Assembly (NCBI RefSeq): GCF_937976265.1
Contig: NZ_CALJRX010000020.1
Coordinates: forward strand, 1 to 21,810
Origin: an uncultured Haemophilus sp.
GTDB taxonomy: Bacteria > Pseudomonadota > Gammaproteobacteria > Enterobacterales > Pasteurellaceae
Direction of reading: 5' to 3'
Length of the DNA stretch: 21,810 nucleotides
Positions 1 to 8,542 of this stretch are shown here, in pieces. A program made the translations under genes and the position numbers. The notes beneath the pieces are model-generated. The model worked only from the letters and a program-made list of their open reading frames with translations, did no database searches and had not been told where the DNA came from. Position 1 is the first letter of the stretch, and each line of letters starts with the position of its first letter.

Positions 1-407
<407 letters not shown>

Positions 408-546
408 ATACAACGCTCAAGGGTTTTGGGTGTTGTGAAGACGAAACTCAGAGACGAAGAGAAAGTTTTGAAGTGAATCAGCTTGTTTGGTTGTGAGCGC
501 TAGAGATAGCGTAGCAGAGAGAAATAGAAAGTTATTAAAGGAATAA
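408..546 (+). other. 23S-5S internal transcribed spacer
   Basis: A spacer of about 139 bases between the 23S and 5S genes. It contains no tRNA that I can recognise. A small perfect hairpin (CGCTA, GAGA tetraloop, TAGCG) lies at 498-511 and may help fold or process the precursor. Short open frames on either strand here are chance overlaps with rRNA. Confidence 0.8.
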
Positions 547-663
547 TCCTGGCGGCGATAGAGCGGTGGTCCCACCTGACCCCATACCGAACTCAGAAGT
601 GAAACGCCGATGCGCCGATGGTAGTGTGGGGCTTCCCCATGTGAGAGTAGGACACCGCCAGGT
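547..663 (+). rRNA. rrf: 5S ribosomal RNA
   Basis: A complete 5S rRNA of about 117 bases. The terminal helix is CCTGGCGG (548-555) pairing with CCGCCAGG (655-662). The conserved core CCGAACTCAGAAGTGAAAC spans 587-605, and GATGGTAGTGTGGGG follows at about 617-631. It is the last gene of the rRNA operon and is followed at once by a strong terminator. Ends are set from the terminal helix and may be off by one or two bases. Confidence 0.97.
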
Positions 664-673
664 CTGAATGTAG

Positions 674-707
674 AACCCCGAGCTGAAGAGCTTGGGGTTT
701 TTGTTTT
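674..707 (+). terminator. rRNA operon intrinsic terminator
   Basis: An 11-bp stem, AACCCCGAGCT (674-684) with AGCTTGGGGTT (689-699), has one G-U pair and a GAAG loop. It is followed by a T-rich run (TTTTTGTTTT in all). It lies 11 bases past the 5S gene and should end the rRNA transcript. Confidence 0.93.
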
Positions 708-784
708 ATCTAAAACATTAGAATTCATACATAAATGAGTCTAATAATGATAAAATCTTCGCCTATTTCTAGATAGTAAGCATT

Positions 785-2707
785 ATGAAAAAACAGATAA
801 GTAAGATCTTTTCCAGTGATGGCGAATTGAGTAAGAATATCAAAGGATTTAAGCCACGAGCAGAACAGCTCGAAATGGCTCAATCTGTAGGATATGCTAT
901 TCAAAATAAGCGCCCGCTTGTTGTAGAAGCTGGAACAGGTACAGGAAAAACTTTTGCTTATTTAGCACCGGCACTTATTGCAGGAAAGAAAACGATTATT
1001 TCAACCGGCTCTAAAAATCTACAAGATCAACTCTTTTCAAGAGATCTACCTGCCATAAAAAAAGCCTTAAATTATTCTGGAAAAATTGCATTATTGAAAG
1101 GTCGATCCAATTATTTATGTTTGGAGCGTCTGGATCAAGTTATTGCTCAAGGTGTGCTTGGGGATAAATCTGTTTTAGCCGATTTAAGTAAAGTAAGAAA
1201 ATGGAATAATGCGACGAAAACAGGTGATTTGACCGAATGTATTGAATTGGCTGAAGATAGCCCAATTTTGCCTCAATTGACGAGCACGGCAGAAAGTTGT
1301 TTAGGAACAGATTGTCCTAACTACGCTGAATGCTATGTTGCACAAGCTCGTAAAAAAGCGCTAAATGCGGATCTTGTCGTAGTAAATCATCATCTTTTCT
1401 TTGCTGATATGGCGGTAAAAGAAAGTGGTTTTGGTGAACTTATCCCTAATGCAGAAGTTATTATTTTTGATGAAGCACATCAACTCCCCGATATAGCAAG
1501 CCAGTACTTTGGCCAATCATTAACCTCTCGCCAGCTATTTGATTTATGTAAAGATATCAATATTGTTTATCGTACAGAATTGAAAGATATGCCACAGCTT
1601 GGTACAACCGCTGATACCTTACTTAAAGTTATTCAAGATTTTCGCCTTCTTCTAGGGGAAGGAAATCAACGAGGAAATTGGCGAGAGCTATTTAAACAAA
1701 GTGCGGTCAAAAAATCGGTTGAATTATTGCAAGAGAAAATTGAGTTTCTTTCTGAAGTGATCAAGATTGCATTAGGGCGCTCTCAGACTTTGGATAGTAT
1801 TTTTGAACGCACTGAAAGTATCAAGAATCAATTAATTCGTCTTTGTGATACGGCCATTGTTGGCTATTGTTATTGGTACGAAAGTATGGGGCGACAATTT
1901 GGTTTGCATATTACGCCACTCACTGTCGCAGATAAATTTGGCGAACAGCTAAATAATAAAGACGCAGCTTGGATTTTCACCTCAGCCACGCTTGAAGTCG
2001 GTGGCACTTTTAATCATTTCTGTCAGCGACTTGGTATTGAGGAAGCAGAACAAAAAATTCTTCACAGTCCTTTTGATTATCCTAATCAATCGCTACTTTG
2101 CGTACCACGTTATTTACCGGCAACGAATCAAAATAATACGTTACAAGCTCTTGGTGAAATGTTGTTGCCTATCATTGAAGCGAATAAAGGGCGATGCTTT
2201 GTGCTTTGTACTTCTTATTTAATGATGAGAGGCTTGGCAGAGTATTTTAGAGAAAAGAGTGAGCTTTCTATCTTATTACAAGGTGAAATGCCTAAAGTAA
2301 AATTACTCGAACAATTTATTCATGAAACCCACAGCGTGCTAGTTGCAACTTCGAGCTTTTGGGAGGGCGTTGACGTCCGTGGTGATGCACTTTCATTAGT
2401 CATTATTGATAAATTGCCTTTTACCGCACCAGATGAACCTTTACTAAAAGCACGCATTGAAGATTGTCGATTACAGGGTGGCGATCCATTTAATGATATA
2501 CAGATCCCTGAAGCGGTTATTACGCTGAAACAAGGTGTAGGACGCCTAATTCGAGATGTCACAGATCGTGGTGCGGTAATTATTTGTGATAATCGTCTTG
2601 TTATGCGAAATTACGGCGAAACCTTTCTAAAAAGTTTACCTAATTCAACCCGTACCCGAGATCTCAACAAAGTGGTACAATTCTTACAAAATGAGAAAAT
2701 GGATTAA
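785..2707 (+). CDS. yoaA: ATP-dependent DNA helicase, YoaA/DinG family (XPD-like, Fe-S cluster)
   Basis: A 640-residue superfamily 2 helicase of the XPD/DinG type, expected to unwind DNA 5' to 3' in repair or replication-fork processing. Walker A (EAGTGTGKT) is at 48-56 and the DEAH box at 229-232. Four cysteines (C112, C172, C177, C183) between them are spaced as the Fe-S cluster ligands. The second RecA-like domain has TSATL (399-403), SFWEGVD (524-530) and QGVGRLIR (583-590). The length matches the YoaA branch (about 640 residues) rather than E. coli DinG (about 716), so yoaA is the better symbol although Haemophilus annotation often says dinG. The ATG at 785 has only a weak ribosome-binding site. 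The stop is 2 bases before tsaB, so the two are probably co-translated. An uptake sequence lies at 1699-1707. Confidence 0.93.
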   Translation: MKKQISKIFSSDGELSKNIKGFKPRAEQLEMAQSVGYAIQNKRPLVVEAGTGTGKTFAYLAPALIAGKKTIISTGSKNLQDQLFSRDLPAIKKALNYSGKIALLKGRSNYLCLERLDQVIAQGVLGDKSVLADLSKVRKWNNATKTGDLTECIELAEDSPILPQLTSTAESCLGTDCPNYAECYVAQARKKALNADLVVVNHHLFFADMAVKESGFGELIPNAEVIIFDEAHQLPDIASQYFGQSLTSRQLFDLCKDINIVYRTELKDMPQLGTTADTLLKVIQDFRLLLGEGNQRGNWRELFKQSAVKKSVELLQEKIEFLSEVIKIALGRSQTLDSIFERTESIKNQLIRLCDTAIVGYCYWYESMGRQFGLHITPLTVADKFGEQLNNKDAAWIFTSATLEVGGTFNHFCQRLGIEEAEQKILHSPFDYPNQSLLCVPRYLPATNQNNTLQALGEMLLPIIEANKGRCFVLCTSYLMMRGLAEYFREKSELSILLQGEMPKVKLLEQFIHETHSVLVATSSFWEGVDVRGDALSLVIIDKLPFTAPDEPLLKARIEDCRLQGGDPFNDIQIPEAVITLKQGVGRLIRDVTDRGAVIICDNRLVMRNYGETFLKSLPNSTRTRDLNKVVQFLQNEKMD

Positions 2708-2709
2708 TA

Positions 2710-3420
2710 ATGAAAAATATCACCTTATTAGCACTTGATACTTCAACAGAAGCCTGTTCTGTTGCACTTTGGCATAAAGGCGAAAAAACATATTTAGATG
2801 AATTGGCACAACGTACACACACAAAACGTATTCTTCCAATGGTTGATGAGTTACTTGCCAATTCAGGTATCAATTTGAAGCAAGTAGATGCGTTAGCATT
2901 TGGGCGCGGCCCAGGTAGTTTTACTGGTGTCCGAGTCGGCGCAGGGATTGCTCAAGGGCTTGCATTTGGTGCTAATTTACCTGTTATTGCGGTATCAAAT
3001 TTAACAGCAATGGCTCAGGCTGCATTTGAATTACATCAAGCTGAAAATGTGGTAGCTGCCATTGATGCGAGAATGAATGAAGTTTATTTTTCTCAAGTAA
3101 AACGAGAAAAAGTGCGGTCAGAATTAGGTGAGTTTTTCCAATGGAATCCTGTTATAGAAGAACAAGTTTGCCAACCTGAAAAAGTGCTTGAACAGCTTTC
3201 AGATTTAACCGCCTATCGAGTCGGAACAGGTTGGGCTGCGTATTCTCAATTTAAAGAAAACGGTTTAGAAGGAAGTGATATTATTTTACCTTCTGCACAA
3301 TATATGCTTGAGCTTGCTTTAACAGATTATGCGCAGAATAAGGTCATATCTGCTTTAGAGATTGAGCCTGTTTATTTGCGTAATGAAGTAACTTGGAAAA
3401 AATTACCTGGGCGTGAATAA
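2710..3420 (+). CDS. tsaB: tRNA threonylcarbamoyladenosine biosynthesis protein TsaB
   Basis: TsaB (YeaZ), 236 residues. It is the scaffold partner of TsaD in the TsaBDE complex, which transfers threonylcarbamoyl to A37 of tRNAs that read ANN codons. The N-terminus LLALDTSTEACSVALW and the GRGPGSFTGVRVG segment (about residues 65-77) are the family signature of this ASKHA-fold protein, which lacks the catalytic metal site of TsaD. Length is close to E. coli TsaB (231). It starts 2 bases after the helicase stop and is followed after 20 bases by the slp gene, so helicase, tsaB and slp look like one operon. It carries an uptake sequence at 3110-3118. Confidence 0.95.
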   Translation: MKNITLLALDTSTEACSVALWHKGEKTYLDELAQRTHTKRILPMVDELLANSGINLKQVDALAFGRGPGSFTGVRVGAGIAQGLAFGANLPVIAVSNLTAMAQAAFELHQAENVVAAIDARMNEVYFSQVKREKVRSELGEFFQWNPVIEEQVCQPEKVLEQLSDLTAYRVGTGWAAYSQFKENGLEGSDIILPSAQYMLELALTDYAQNKVISALEIEPVYLRNEVTWKKLPGRE

Positions 3421-3440
3421 TTTTCAAAAAGGAGTTGAAG

Positions 3441-3983
3441 ATGAATAAAAAAACGATCTTAGTTTTGACCGCACTTTCGACCACATTAGTGGGATGTGTC
3501 AATGCACCGAAAGGACTGGAAAAAGAGCAGTTTACTTTAAAATCATTATCTTCAATTCAACCGAGTGATTATAGCTGTCAGTGCAAATCAATTCGTTTAG
3601 GCGGAAAAGTATTAACAGCACAAGCCTTGCCGAATAAAACTAAAATTGAAGTATTAAGCTATCCAGTTTACTCAGCCTCTGCAAAACCCATGATTGACGA
3701 ACAACCTAATGGACGTTTTATTACTTATCTTGATGGTTTTGTGGAGCCGGAAAGTTTAAAAGACCAATTTATTACAATTGGCGGTACCTTGCTGAAAACA
3801 GAACAAGGCAAGGTTGATCAGGCAAGCTACACTTACCCTGTAATTCAAACCAATCACTATCGTGTCTGGAAGCTTTCTCAAAGCTATTATTATCCAGATG
3901 ATATGTGGGATGATTGGGGCTTTTTCGGTAGACGACCATATTATTGGTATGGCGAGCCTGAAATTCGCTATTATCTCTATTAA
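3441..3983 (+). CDS. slp: Slp-family outer membrane lipoprotein
   Basis: A 180-residue lipoprotein of the Slp (starvation lipoprotein) family. The start chosen is the ATG at 3441, 6 bases after a GGAG at 3431-3434; an in-frame TTG at 3435 lies directly behind that site and is unlikely. The signal peptide has a hydrophobic core at residues 5-17 and a lipobox LVGC, with the lipidated cysteine at residue 19. The residue after it is Val, not Asp, which favours the outer membrane. The C-terminal 38 residues hold 15 Tyr, Trp or Phe. Function in the family is poorly defined; links to stationary phase and acid stress come from E. coli. An uptake sequence (minus orientation, 3468-3476) is embedded in the signal-peptide codons. 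Confidence 0.88.
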   Translation: MNKKTILVLTALSTTLVGCVNAPKGLEKEQFTLKSLSSIQPSDYSCQCKSIRLGGKVLTAQALPNKTKIEVLSYPVYSASAKPMIDEQPNGRFITYLDGFVEPESLKDQFITIGGTLLKTEQGKVDQASYTYPVIQTNHYRVWKLSQSYYYPDDMWDDWGFFGRRPYYWYGEPEIRYYLY

Positions 3984-4029
3984 CTACATGATAAAATTAA
4001 GAAAATTTTCCAAAGAATAAGGATAAAAA

Positions 4030-5718
4030 ATGGAAAAAGTTTGGTTTCAAAATTATCCAGAAGGTTCACCAACCACGCTGGATACCTCAAAATATGATTC
4101 GATTCTCGATATTTTAGATAAAGCAATTCGTGAGCATCCAGACCGTCCCGCTTATATCAATATGGGACAAGTGCTAACTTTTCGTAAATTAGAAGAGCGA
4201 AGCCGTGCATTTGCTGCATATTTACAAAATGAATTGAAATTAAAACGAGGTGATCGTGTTGCTCTCATGATGCCGAATTTATTGCAATATCCTATTGCGC
4301 TGTTCGGTATCTTACGTGCGGGCTTAGTTGTGGTAAACGTGAATCCACTTTATACCCCTCGAGAATTAGAACATCAGTTACAAGACAGCGGCGCAACGGC
4401 GATTGTTGTTGTTTCAAACTTCGCTTCAACCTTAGAAAAAATCGTGTTTAATACTAAAGTGAAACACGTGATTTTGACAAGAATGGGCGATCAGCTTTCT
4501 TTTGGTAAGCGTAATTTGGTCAATTTTGTGGTGAAATACGTCAAAAAATTAGTGCCAAAATATAAATTACCGAATGCTGTGACTTTCCGTGAAGTGCTAA
4601 GTATTGGTAAATATCGCCAATATGTTCGTCCACAAGTGGATCGTGAAGATTTAGCCTTCCTACAATATACAGGTGGTACAACGGGTGTTGCTAAAGGTGC
4701 AATGCTGACACATGGCAATATTATTACCAATATTTTCCAAGCGAAGTGGATTGCAGAGCCATTTATTGGTGATCATGCGAAGCAACGCATTGCCGTACTG
4801 GCTTTACCGCTTTATCATGTTTTTGCCTTAACGGTAAACTGTTTACTCTTCTTAGAACTTGGCATTACCGCGCTCTTAATTACGAACCCTCGTGATATTG
4901 ATGGCTTTGTTAAAGAGCTCAAAAAATACCGCTTTGAAGCAATTACAGGGGTAAACACCTTATTTAATGCGTTGCTTAATAATGAAAACTTCAAAGAAGT
5001 GGATTTTTCACGATTAAAACTTTCTGTTGGCGGGGGGATGTCGATCCAACAATCGGTTGCAACACGTTGGCATGATTTAACCGGCTGCAACATCATTGAA
5101 GGTTATGGTATGACAGAATGTTCACCGCTAATTGCTGCTTGTCCGATTAATGTGGTGAAACACAATGGTACAATCGGTGTACCAGTACCAAATACTGACA
5201 TTAAAATTATCAAAGATGATGGCTCGGAAGCACAACTTGGTGAAGCAGGAGAGCTTTGGGTTAAAGGTGACCAGGTGATGCGAGGCTATTGGCAACGTCC
5301 TGAAGCGACAGCTGAAGTGCTTAAAGATGGCTGGATGGCAACGGGTGATATCGTCATTATGGATGAGAGCTATAGCCTCCGTATTGTTGATCGCAAAAAA
5401 GACATGATCTTGGTTTCAGGCTTTAACGTTTATCCAAATGAAATCGAAGATGTGATGATGCTAAATTATAAAGTCGCTGAAGTGGTCGCCATCGGTGTGC
5501 CACATGAAGTGTCGGGAGAAACCATTAAAATCTTCGTTGTGAAGAAAGATGATAGCCTCACGCGTGATGAATTACGCCAGCATTGCAGACAACATCTTAC
5601 AGGTTATAAAGTCCCGAAAGATATTGAGTTTCGCGATGAATTGCCAAAAAGTAATGTAGGCAAAATTTTACGACGCGTACTGCGTGATGAAGAAATAGCA
5701 AAACGCTCACAACATTAA
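4030..5718 (+). CDS. fadD: Long-chain fatty acid-CoA ligase FadD
   Basis: An acyl-CoA synthetase of the ANL superfamily, 562 residues (E. coli FadD 561). It activates long-chain fatty acids to acyl-CoA through an acyl-AMP intermediate. The ATP/AMP signature YTGGTTGVAKGA is at 213-224. GYGMTE is at 358-363, DGWMATGD at 433-440 and the hinge DRKKDMI at 454-460. The C-terminal catalytic lysine is K545 in NVGKILRR. An AAGG at 4019-4022 serves the ATG at 4030. It lies 46 bases after slp and is followed by a probable terminator. The acyl-CoA may feed phospholipid synthesis rather than beta-oxidation in Haemophilus, which is inference. It has no uptake sequence. Confidence 0.95.
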   Translation: MEKVWFQNYPEGSPTTLDTSKYDSILDILDKAIREHPDRPAYINMGQVLTFRKLEERSRAFAAYLQNELKLKRGDRVALMMPNLLQYPIALFGILRAGLVVVNVNPLYTPRELEHQLQDSGATAIVVVSNFASTLEKIVFNTKVKHVILTRMGDQLSFGKRNLVNFVVKYVKKLVPKYKLPNAVTFREVLSIGKYRQYVRPQVDREDLAFLQYTGGTTGVAKGAMLTHGNIITNIFQAKWIAEPFIGDHAKQRIAVLALPLYHVFALTVNCLLFLELGITALLITNPRDIDGFVKELKKYRFEAITGVNTLFNALLNNENFKEVDFSRLKLSVGGGMSIQQSVATRWHDLTGCNIIEGYGMTECSPLIAACPINVVKHNGTIGVPVPNTDIKIIKDDGSEAQLGEAGELWVKGDQVMRGYWQRPEATAEVLKDGWMATGDIVIMDESYSLRIVDRKKDMILVSGFNVYPNEIEDVMMLNYKVAEVVAIGVPHEVSGETIKIFVVKKDDSLTRDELRQHCRQHLTGYKVPKDIEFRDELPKSNVGKILRRVLRDEEIAKRSQH

Positions 5719-5724
5719 TTTAAT

Positions 5725-5757
5725 CAGGGATATGTGTTCATGTCCCTGTTTAGTCTT
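5725..5757 (+). terminator. Probable intrinsic terminator after fadD
   Basis: CAGGGATAT (5725-5733) pairs with ATGTCCCTG (5740-5748), a 9-bp stem with one wobble and a 6-base loop. It is followed by TTTAGTCTTT, an imperfect T-tract. It sits 6 bases past the fadD stop codon. A GTG in the loop could open the rnd frame, but the hairpin is the more convincing reading. Confidence 0.7.
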
Positions 5758-5787
5758 TACCTCTATTTGAAAATACATCCTATTACA

Positions 5788-6939
5788 ATGATAAAAGAAT
5801 GCCAAAATCAACCGCACTTTACATTAATTCAAAATAATGAAGCGCTCGCTCAGGTTTGTCAGTTAGCGCGTCAGCAAAGTGCGGTCGCTTTAGATACCGA
5901 ATTTATGCGGGTATCGACCTATTATCCTAAATTAGGATTAATTCAACTTTATGATGGTGAACGAGTTTCATTGATCGATCCTTTATCCATTACTGATTTT
6001 TCACCTTTTGTGGAATTATTACGCGATCAGCAGGTGACAAAAATTTTGCATGCTTGTAATGAAGATTTATTGGTTTTCTTACAAGAGTTTGATGCACTGC
6101 CACAACCTATGATGGATACACAAATCATGGCGCGTTTTTTAGGTTTTGCTAATTCAGCGGGCCTGGCTAAACTTGTGTTGCATTATTTGGGCGTTGAAAT
6201 GGATAAAGGGGCAACACGTACAAACTGGCTAAAACGTCCACTTTCACCCGTACAGCTACAATATGCGGCAGGGGATGTATGGTATCTCTTGCCGGTCTAT
6301 CAAAAAATGCAAATAGAATTAGCGCAATCTCCTTGGCTTCAAGCAGTAATTGATGATTGCCAGCTTGCGATCTCGAAAACCACTAAATTAGACGATCGCG
6401 ATCCAAATAAAGCTTATTTAGATATTCCGAATGTTTGGAAATTGAATCCGCTCGAATTAGCGCGTTTACAGCTATTGGCAAAGTGGCGACAAGAAACGGC
6501 AATGTCACGAAACTTAGCCCTTTCTTATGTGGTGAAATCGGACAACCTTTGGAAAGTAGCAAAAAATAATCCTCGCAATACATCAGAAATGCTAGCGCTT
6601 GGATTATCTGAAAATGAAGTCCGTGTGCGTGGCAAAAAAATGCTTCAATTATTAGCACAAAGCCGCCGAATTTCCCCTTATGATTATCCTAAACGTTTAG
6701 TGCGTATTGTGGATGATCCTCGTTATAAAAAGGCAATTCGATTGTTACAAGAAAAAGCTTATGAACTGACCCCAAAAGGATTAACACTTGATATTCTGGC
6801 GAGTAAACGAAATTTAGAAGATCTCATAAAATGGGTTTGGCTAAAAAATGAAGATATGACCAAACAGCCTGATTTACTTTTAGGGTGGCGAAGAGAGATT
6901 GGCTTGAAGCTGGTTGAATACTTAAAATCTGTAGAGTAG
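5788..6939 (+). CDS. rnd: Ribonuclease D
   Basis: RNase D, a 3'-5' exoribonuclease that trims tRNA and other stable RNA 3' ends. From the ATG at 5788 it has 383 residues, close to E. coli (375), and the similarity begins within the first dozen residues. An upstream in-frame GTG at 5734 would add 18 residues but lies in the fadD terminator loop. The DEDDy catalytic set is complete: D36 and E38 in ALDTEF, D93 in HACNEDL, Y159 and D163 in YAAGD. An HRDC domain follows at about 215-295. No clear Shine-Dalgarno precedes the chosen start. Two uptake sequences in opposite orientation lie near the 5' end, at 5811-5819 and 5877-5885. Confidence 0.93.
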   Translation: MIKECQNQPHFTLIQNNEALAQVCQLARQQSAVALDTEFMRVSTYYPKLGLIQLYDGERVSLIDPLSITDFSPFVELLRDQQVTKILHACNEDLLVFLQEFDALPQPMMDTQIMARFLGFANSAGLAKLVLHYLGVEMDKGATRTNWLKRPLSPVQLQYAAGDVWYLLPVYQKMQIELAQSPWLQAVIDDCQLAISKTTKLDDRDPNKAYLDIPNVWKLNPLELARLQLLAKWRQETAMSRNLALSYVVKSDNLWKVAKNNPRNTSEMLALGLSENEVRVRGKKMLQLLAQSRRISPYDYPKRLVRIVDDPRYKKAIRLLQEKAYELTPKGLTLDILASKRNLEDLIKWVWLKNEDMTKQPDLLLGWRREIGLKLVEYLKSVE

Positions 6940-6957
6940 CCATTAAAAACAATCCTA

Positions 6958-6998
6958 AAAATAACCGCACTTTGAATTATCAAAAGTGCGGTTATTTT
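6958..6998. terminator. Bidirectional terminator built from inverted uptake sequences (rnd / pta)
   Basis: A perfect 16-bp inverted repeat (6958-6973 with 6983-6998) contains one uptake sequence core in each arm. A-runs on the left and T-runs on the right make it usable from either strand. It lies between the convergent rnd and pta genes. Confidence 0.92.
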
Positions 6999-7026
6999 CT
7001 TTAGTGTTTTACAACAAAGACTTTCA

Positions 7027-8478
7027 TTAAGCTTGAGTTGCTTGGATTGCGGTTAATGCGATAGTGTAAATGATATCATCCACTAATGCACCACGAGATA
7101 AGTCATTAACCGGTTTACGCATACCTTGAAGCATTGGACCTACAGCGACTAAATCTGCAGAACGTTGTACCGCTTTATAACCGATGTTACCAGCGTTGAT
7201 ATCAGGGAATACAAAGACGTTTGCTTGACCAGCCACTTTAGAGTTTGGTGCTTTAGATGCTGCTACATCTTTCATTACCGCCGCATCGTATTGTAATGGA
7301 CCATCGATTAATAAATCAGGACGTTTTTCTTGAGCAATACGTGTAGCTTCTTTCACTTTCTCTACAGATTGGCCTGAACCAGAAGTACCGGTTGAGTAAG
7401 AAAGCATTGCCACTTTCGGATTTAAACCAAATGCTTTTGCAGATTCAGCTGATTGAATTGCGATTTCAGCCAGTTGTTCAGCAGTTGGCTCTGGGTTTAC
7501 TGCACAGTCACCATACACTAATACTTGGTCTGGTAATAACATGAAGAACACAGATGAGATAATTGAGCTACCGGGTGCTGTTTTGATGATCTGCATCGGT
7601 GGACGAATCGTATTTGCCGTGGTGTGAACGGCACCAGAGACTAAACCATCTACTTCGCCCGCTTCTAACATCATCGTACCTAATACAACGGTGTCTTCTA
7701 ATTGTGCACGTGCTTGTTCTTCCGTTAAACCTTTAGATTTACGTAATTCAACTAAACGAGCAACGTAGTTTTCACGTACGTCAGCTGGATTGATGATCGT
7801 TACATCAGCGCCTAAAGTCACGCCTTGTTCTGCTGCGACTTTTTTCACTGATTCAGGATCTGCTAACAATACTGATTTTGCGATACCACGTTCAGCACAG
7901 ATAGCTGCCGCTTTAACGGTACGAGGTTCATCACCTTCTGGTAATACGATGGTTTTGCCCGCTTTGCGTGCTAAATCAGTTAATTTGAAACGGAATGCCG
8001 CAGGAGAAATACGTGCTTCACGAGCAAGTGGTGCAGAGATTGCATTCGCTAATGCTTGTGCATCTAAAGTTTTAATTTTACCTGCTTGTGCACCAAACAC
8101 CCCTAAGATGTCAGTGTTGTTCACACCGCCAAATTCTGAAGCAACGGCTTCTACTAATGTGCCTTCTTCATTGTTTGCCACTAAGATAATTTGTGCATCT
8201 AAAGTTTGTGCAATCGCAAAGTTTAAGCTATTTGAAAAAGGCGCTTGAGCTGAAGGTTGAACACCTTTAACAACCACTAAATTTGCATTTAATGCTTGGA
8301 AATCAGCAACGATTTTTTCTAATAACACGTCTTTTTGATTATTTGCGATTAATGCTTGAGCGGCTTTTACATCTTCTACTGCATTGAATACGACAGCGCC
8401 TGTTGTTTTAGCGGCGTCTAATGCTGCCGCTAAATTTGCTTCTGCGCTAGTTGGAATAAGAATAACTGCTTTAGTCAT
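7027..8478 (-). CDS. pta: Phosphate acetyltransferase, compact form
   Basis: Converts acetyl-CoA and phosphate to acetyl phosphate, paired with AckA. The catalytic PTA_PTB domain is complete at about residues 157-483. It includes IVLPEGDEPRTVKAA (177-191), SGAVHTTANTIRPP (281-294), SYSTGTSGSG (360-369) and GPMLQGMRKPVNDLSRG (447-463). The protein has only 483 residues, while the E. coli and H. influenzae enzymes have about 711-714. What is missing is part of the N-terminal P-loop-like domain and the whole central DRTGG region, about 230 residues. The shortened N-terminal part (1-130) still aligns with E. coli, for example NNQKDVLLEKIVA (46-58). The frame is intact, so this is not a recent frameshift. 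An AGG 9 bases upstream serves the ATG. It is the second gene after ackA, 64 bases away with a terminator between. Confidence 0.93.
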   Translation of the reverse strand: MTKAVILIPTSAEANLAAALDAAKTTGAVVFNAVEDVKAAQALIANNQKDVLLEKIVADFQALNANLVVVKGVQPSAQAPFSNSLNFAIAQTLDAQIILVANNEEGTLVEAVASEFGGVNNTDILGVFGAQAGKIKTLDAQALANAISAPLAREARISPAAFRFKLTDLARKAGKTIVLPEGDEPRTVKAAAICAERGIAKSVLLADPESVKKVAAEQGVTLGADVTIINPADVRENYVARLVELRKSKGLTEEQARAQLEDTVVLGTMMLEAGEVDGLVSGAVHTTANTIRPPMQIIKTAPGSSIISSVFFMLLPDQVLVYGDCAVNPEPTAEQLAEIAIQSAESAKAFGLNPKVAMLSYSTGTSGSGQSVEKVKEATRIAQEKRPDLLIDGPLQYDAAVMKDVAASKAPNSKVAGQANVFVFPDINAGNIGYKAVQRSADLVAVGPMLQGMRKPVNDLSRGALVDDIIYTIALTAIQATQA

Positions 8479-8501
8479 TTTGATATACCTTTTATTGAAT
8501 G

Positions 8502-8530
8502 AAAAAACCTGCTGATTTCTCAGCAGGTTT
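8502..8530 (-). terminator. Intrinsic terminator between ackA and pta
   Basis: On the minus strand, a perfect 11-bp stem AAACCTGCTGA (8530-8520) with TCAGCAGGTTT (8515-8505) is closed by a GAAA tetraloop. The run of T continues to 8502. It begins 12 bases past the ackA stop and lies before pta in the same direction, so it should reduce or end readthrough into pta. Confidence 0.9.
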
Positions 8531-8542
8531 GAAGGAAGTGGA

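Noticed and set aside
408..546. A possible tRNA gene in the 23S-5S spacer
   Set aside because: No cloverleaf, T-loop or CCA end is present; only a small GNRA-loop hairpin.
417..728. A 103-codon minus-strand open frame across the 5S gene
   Set aside because: It is antisense to the 5S rRNA, spacer and terminator, whose conservation explains the open frame.
3435..3440. A TTG start for slp two codons upstream of the ATG
   Set aside because: It lies directly against the GGAG ribosome-binding site; the ATG at 3441 has the correct spacing.
7790..8248. A 152-codon plus-strand open frame inside pta
   Set aside because: It is a shadow of the strongly conserved pta frame on the other strand, with no ribosome-binding site or domain.
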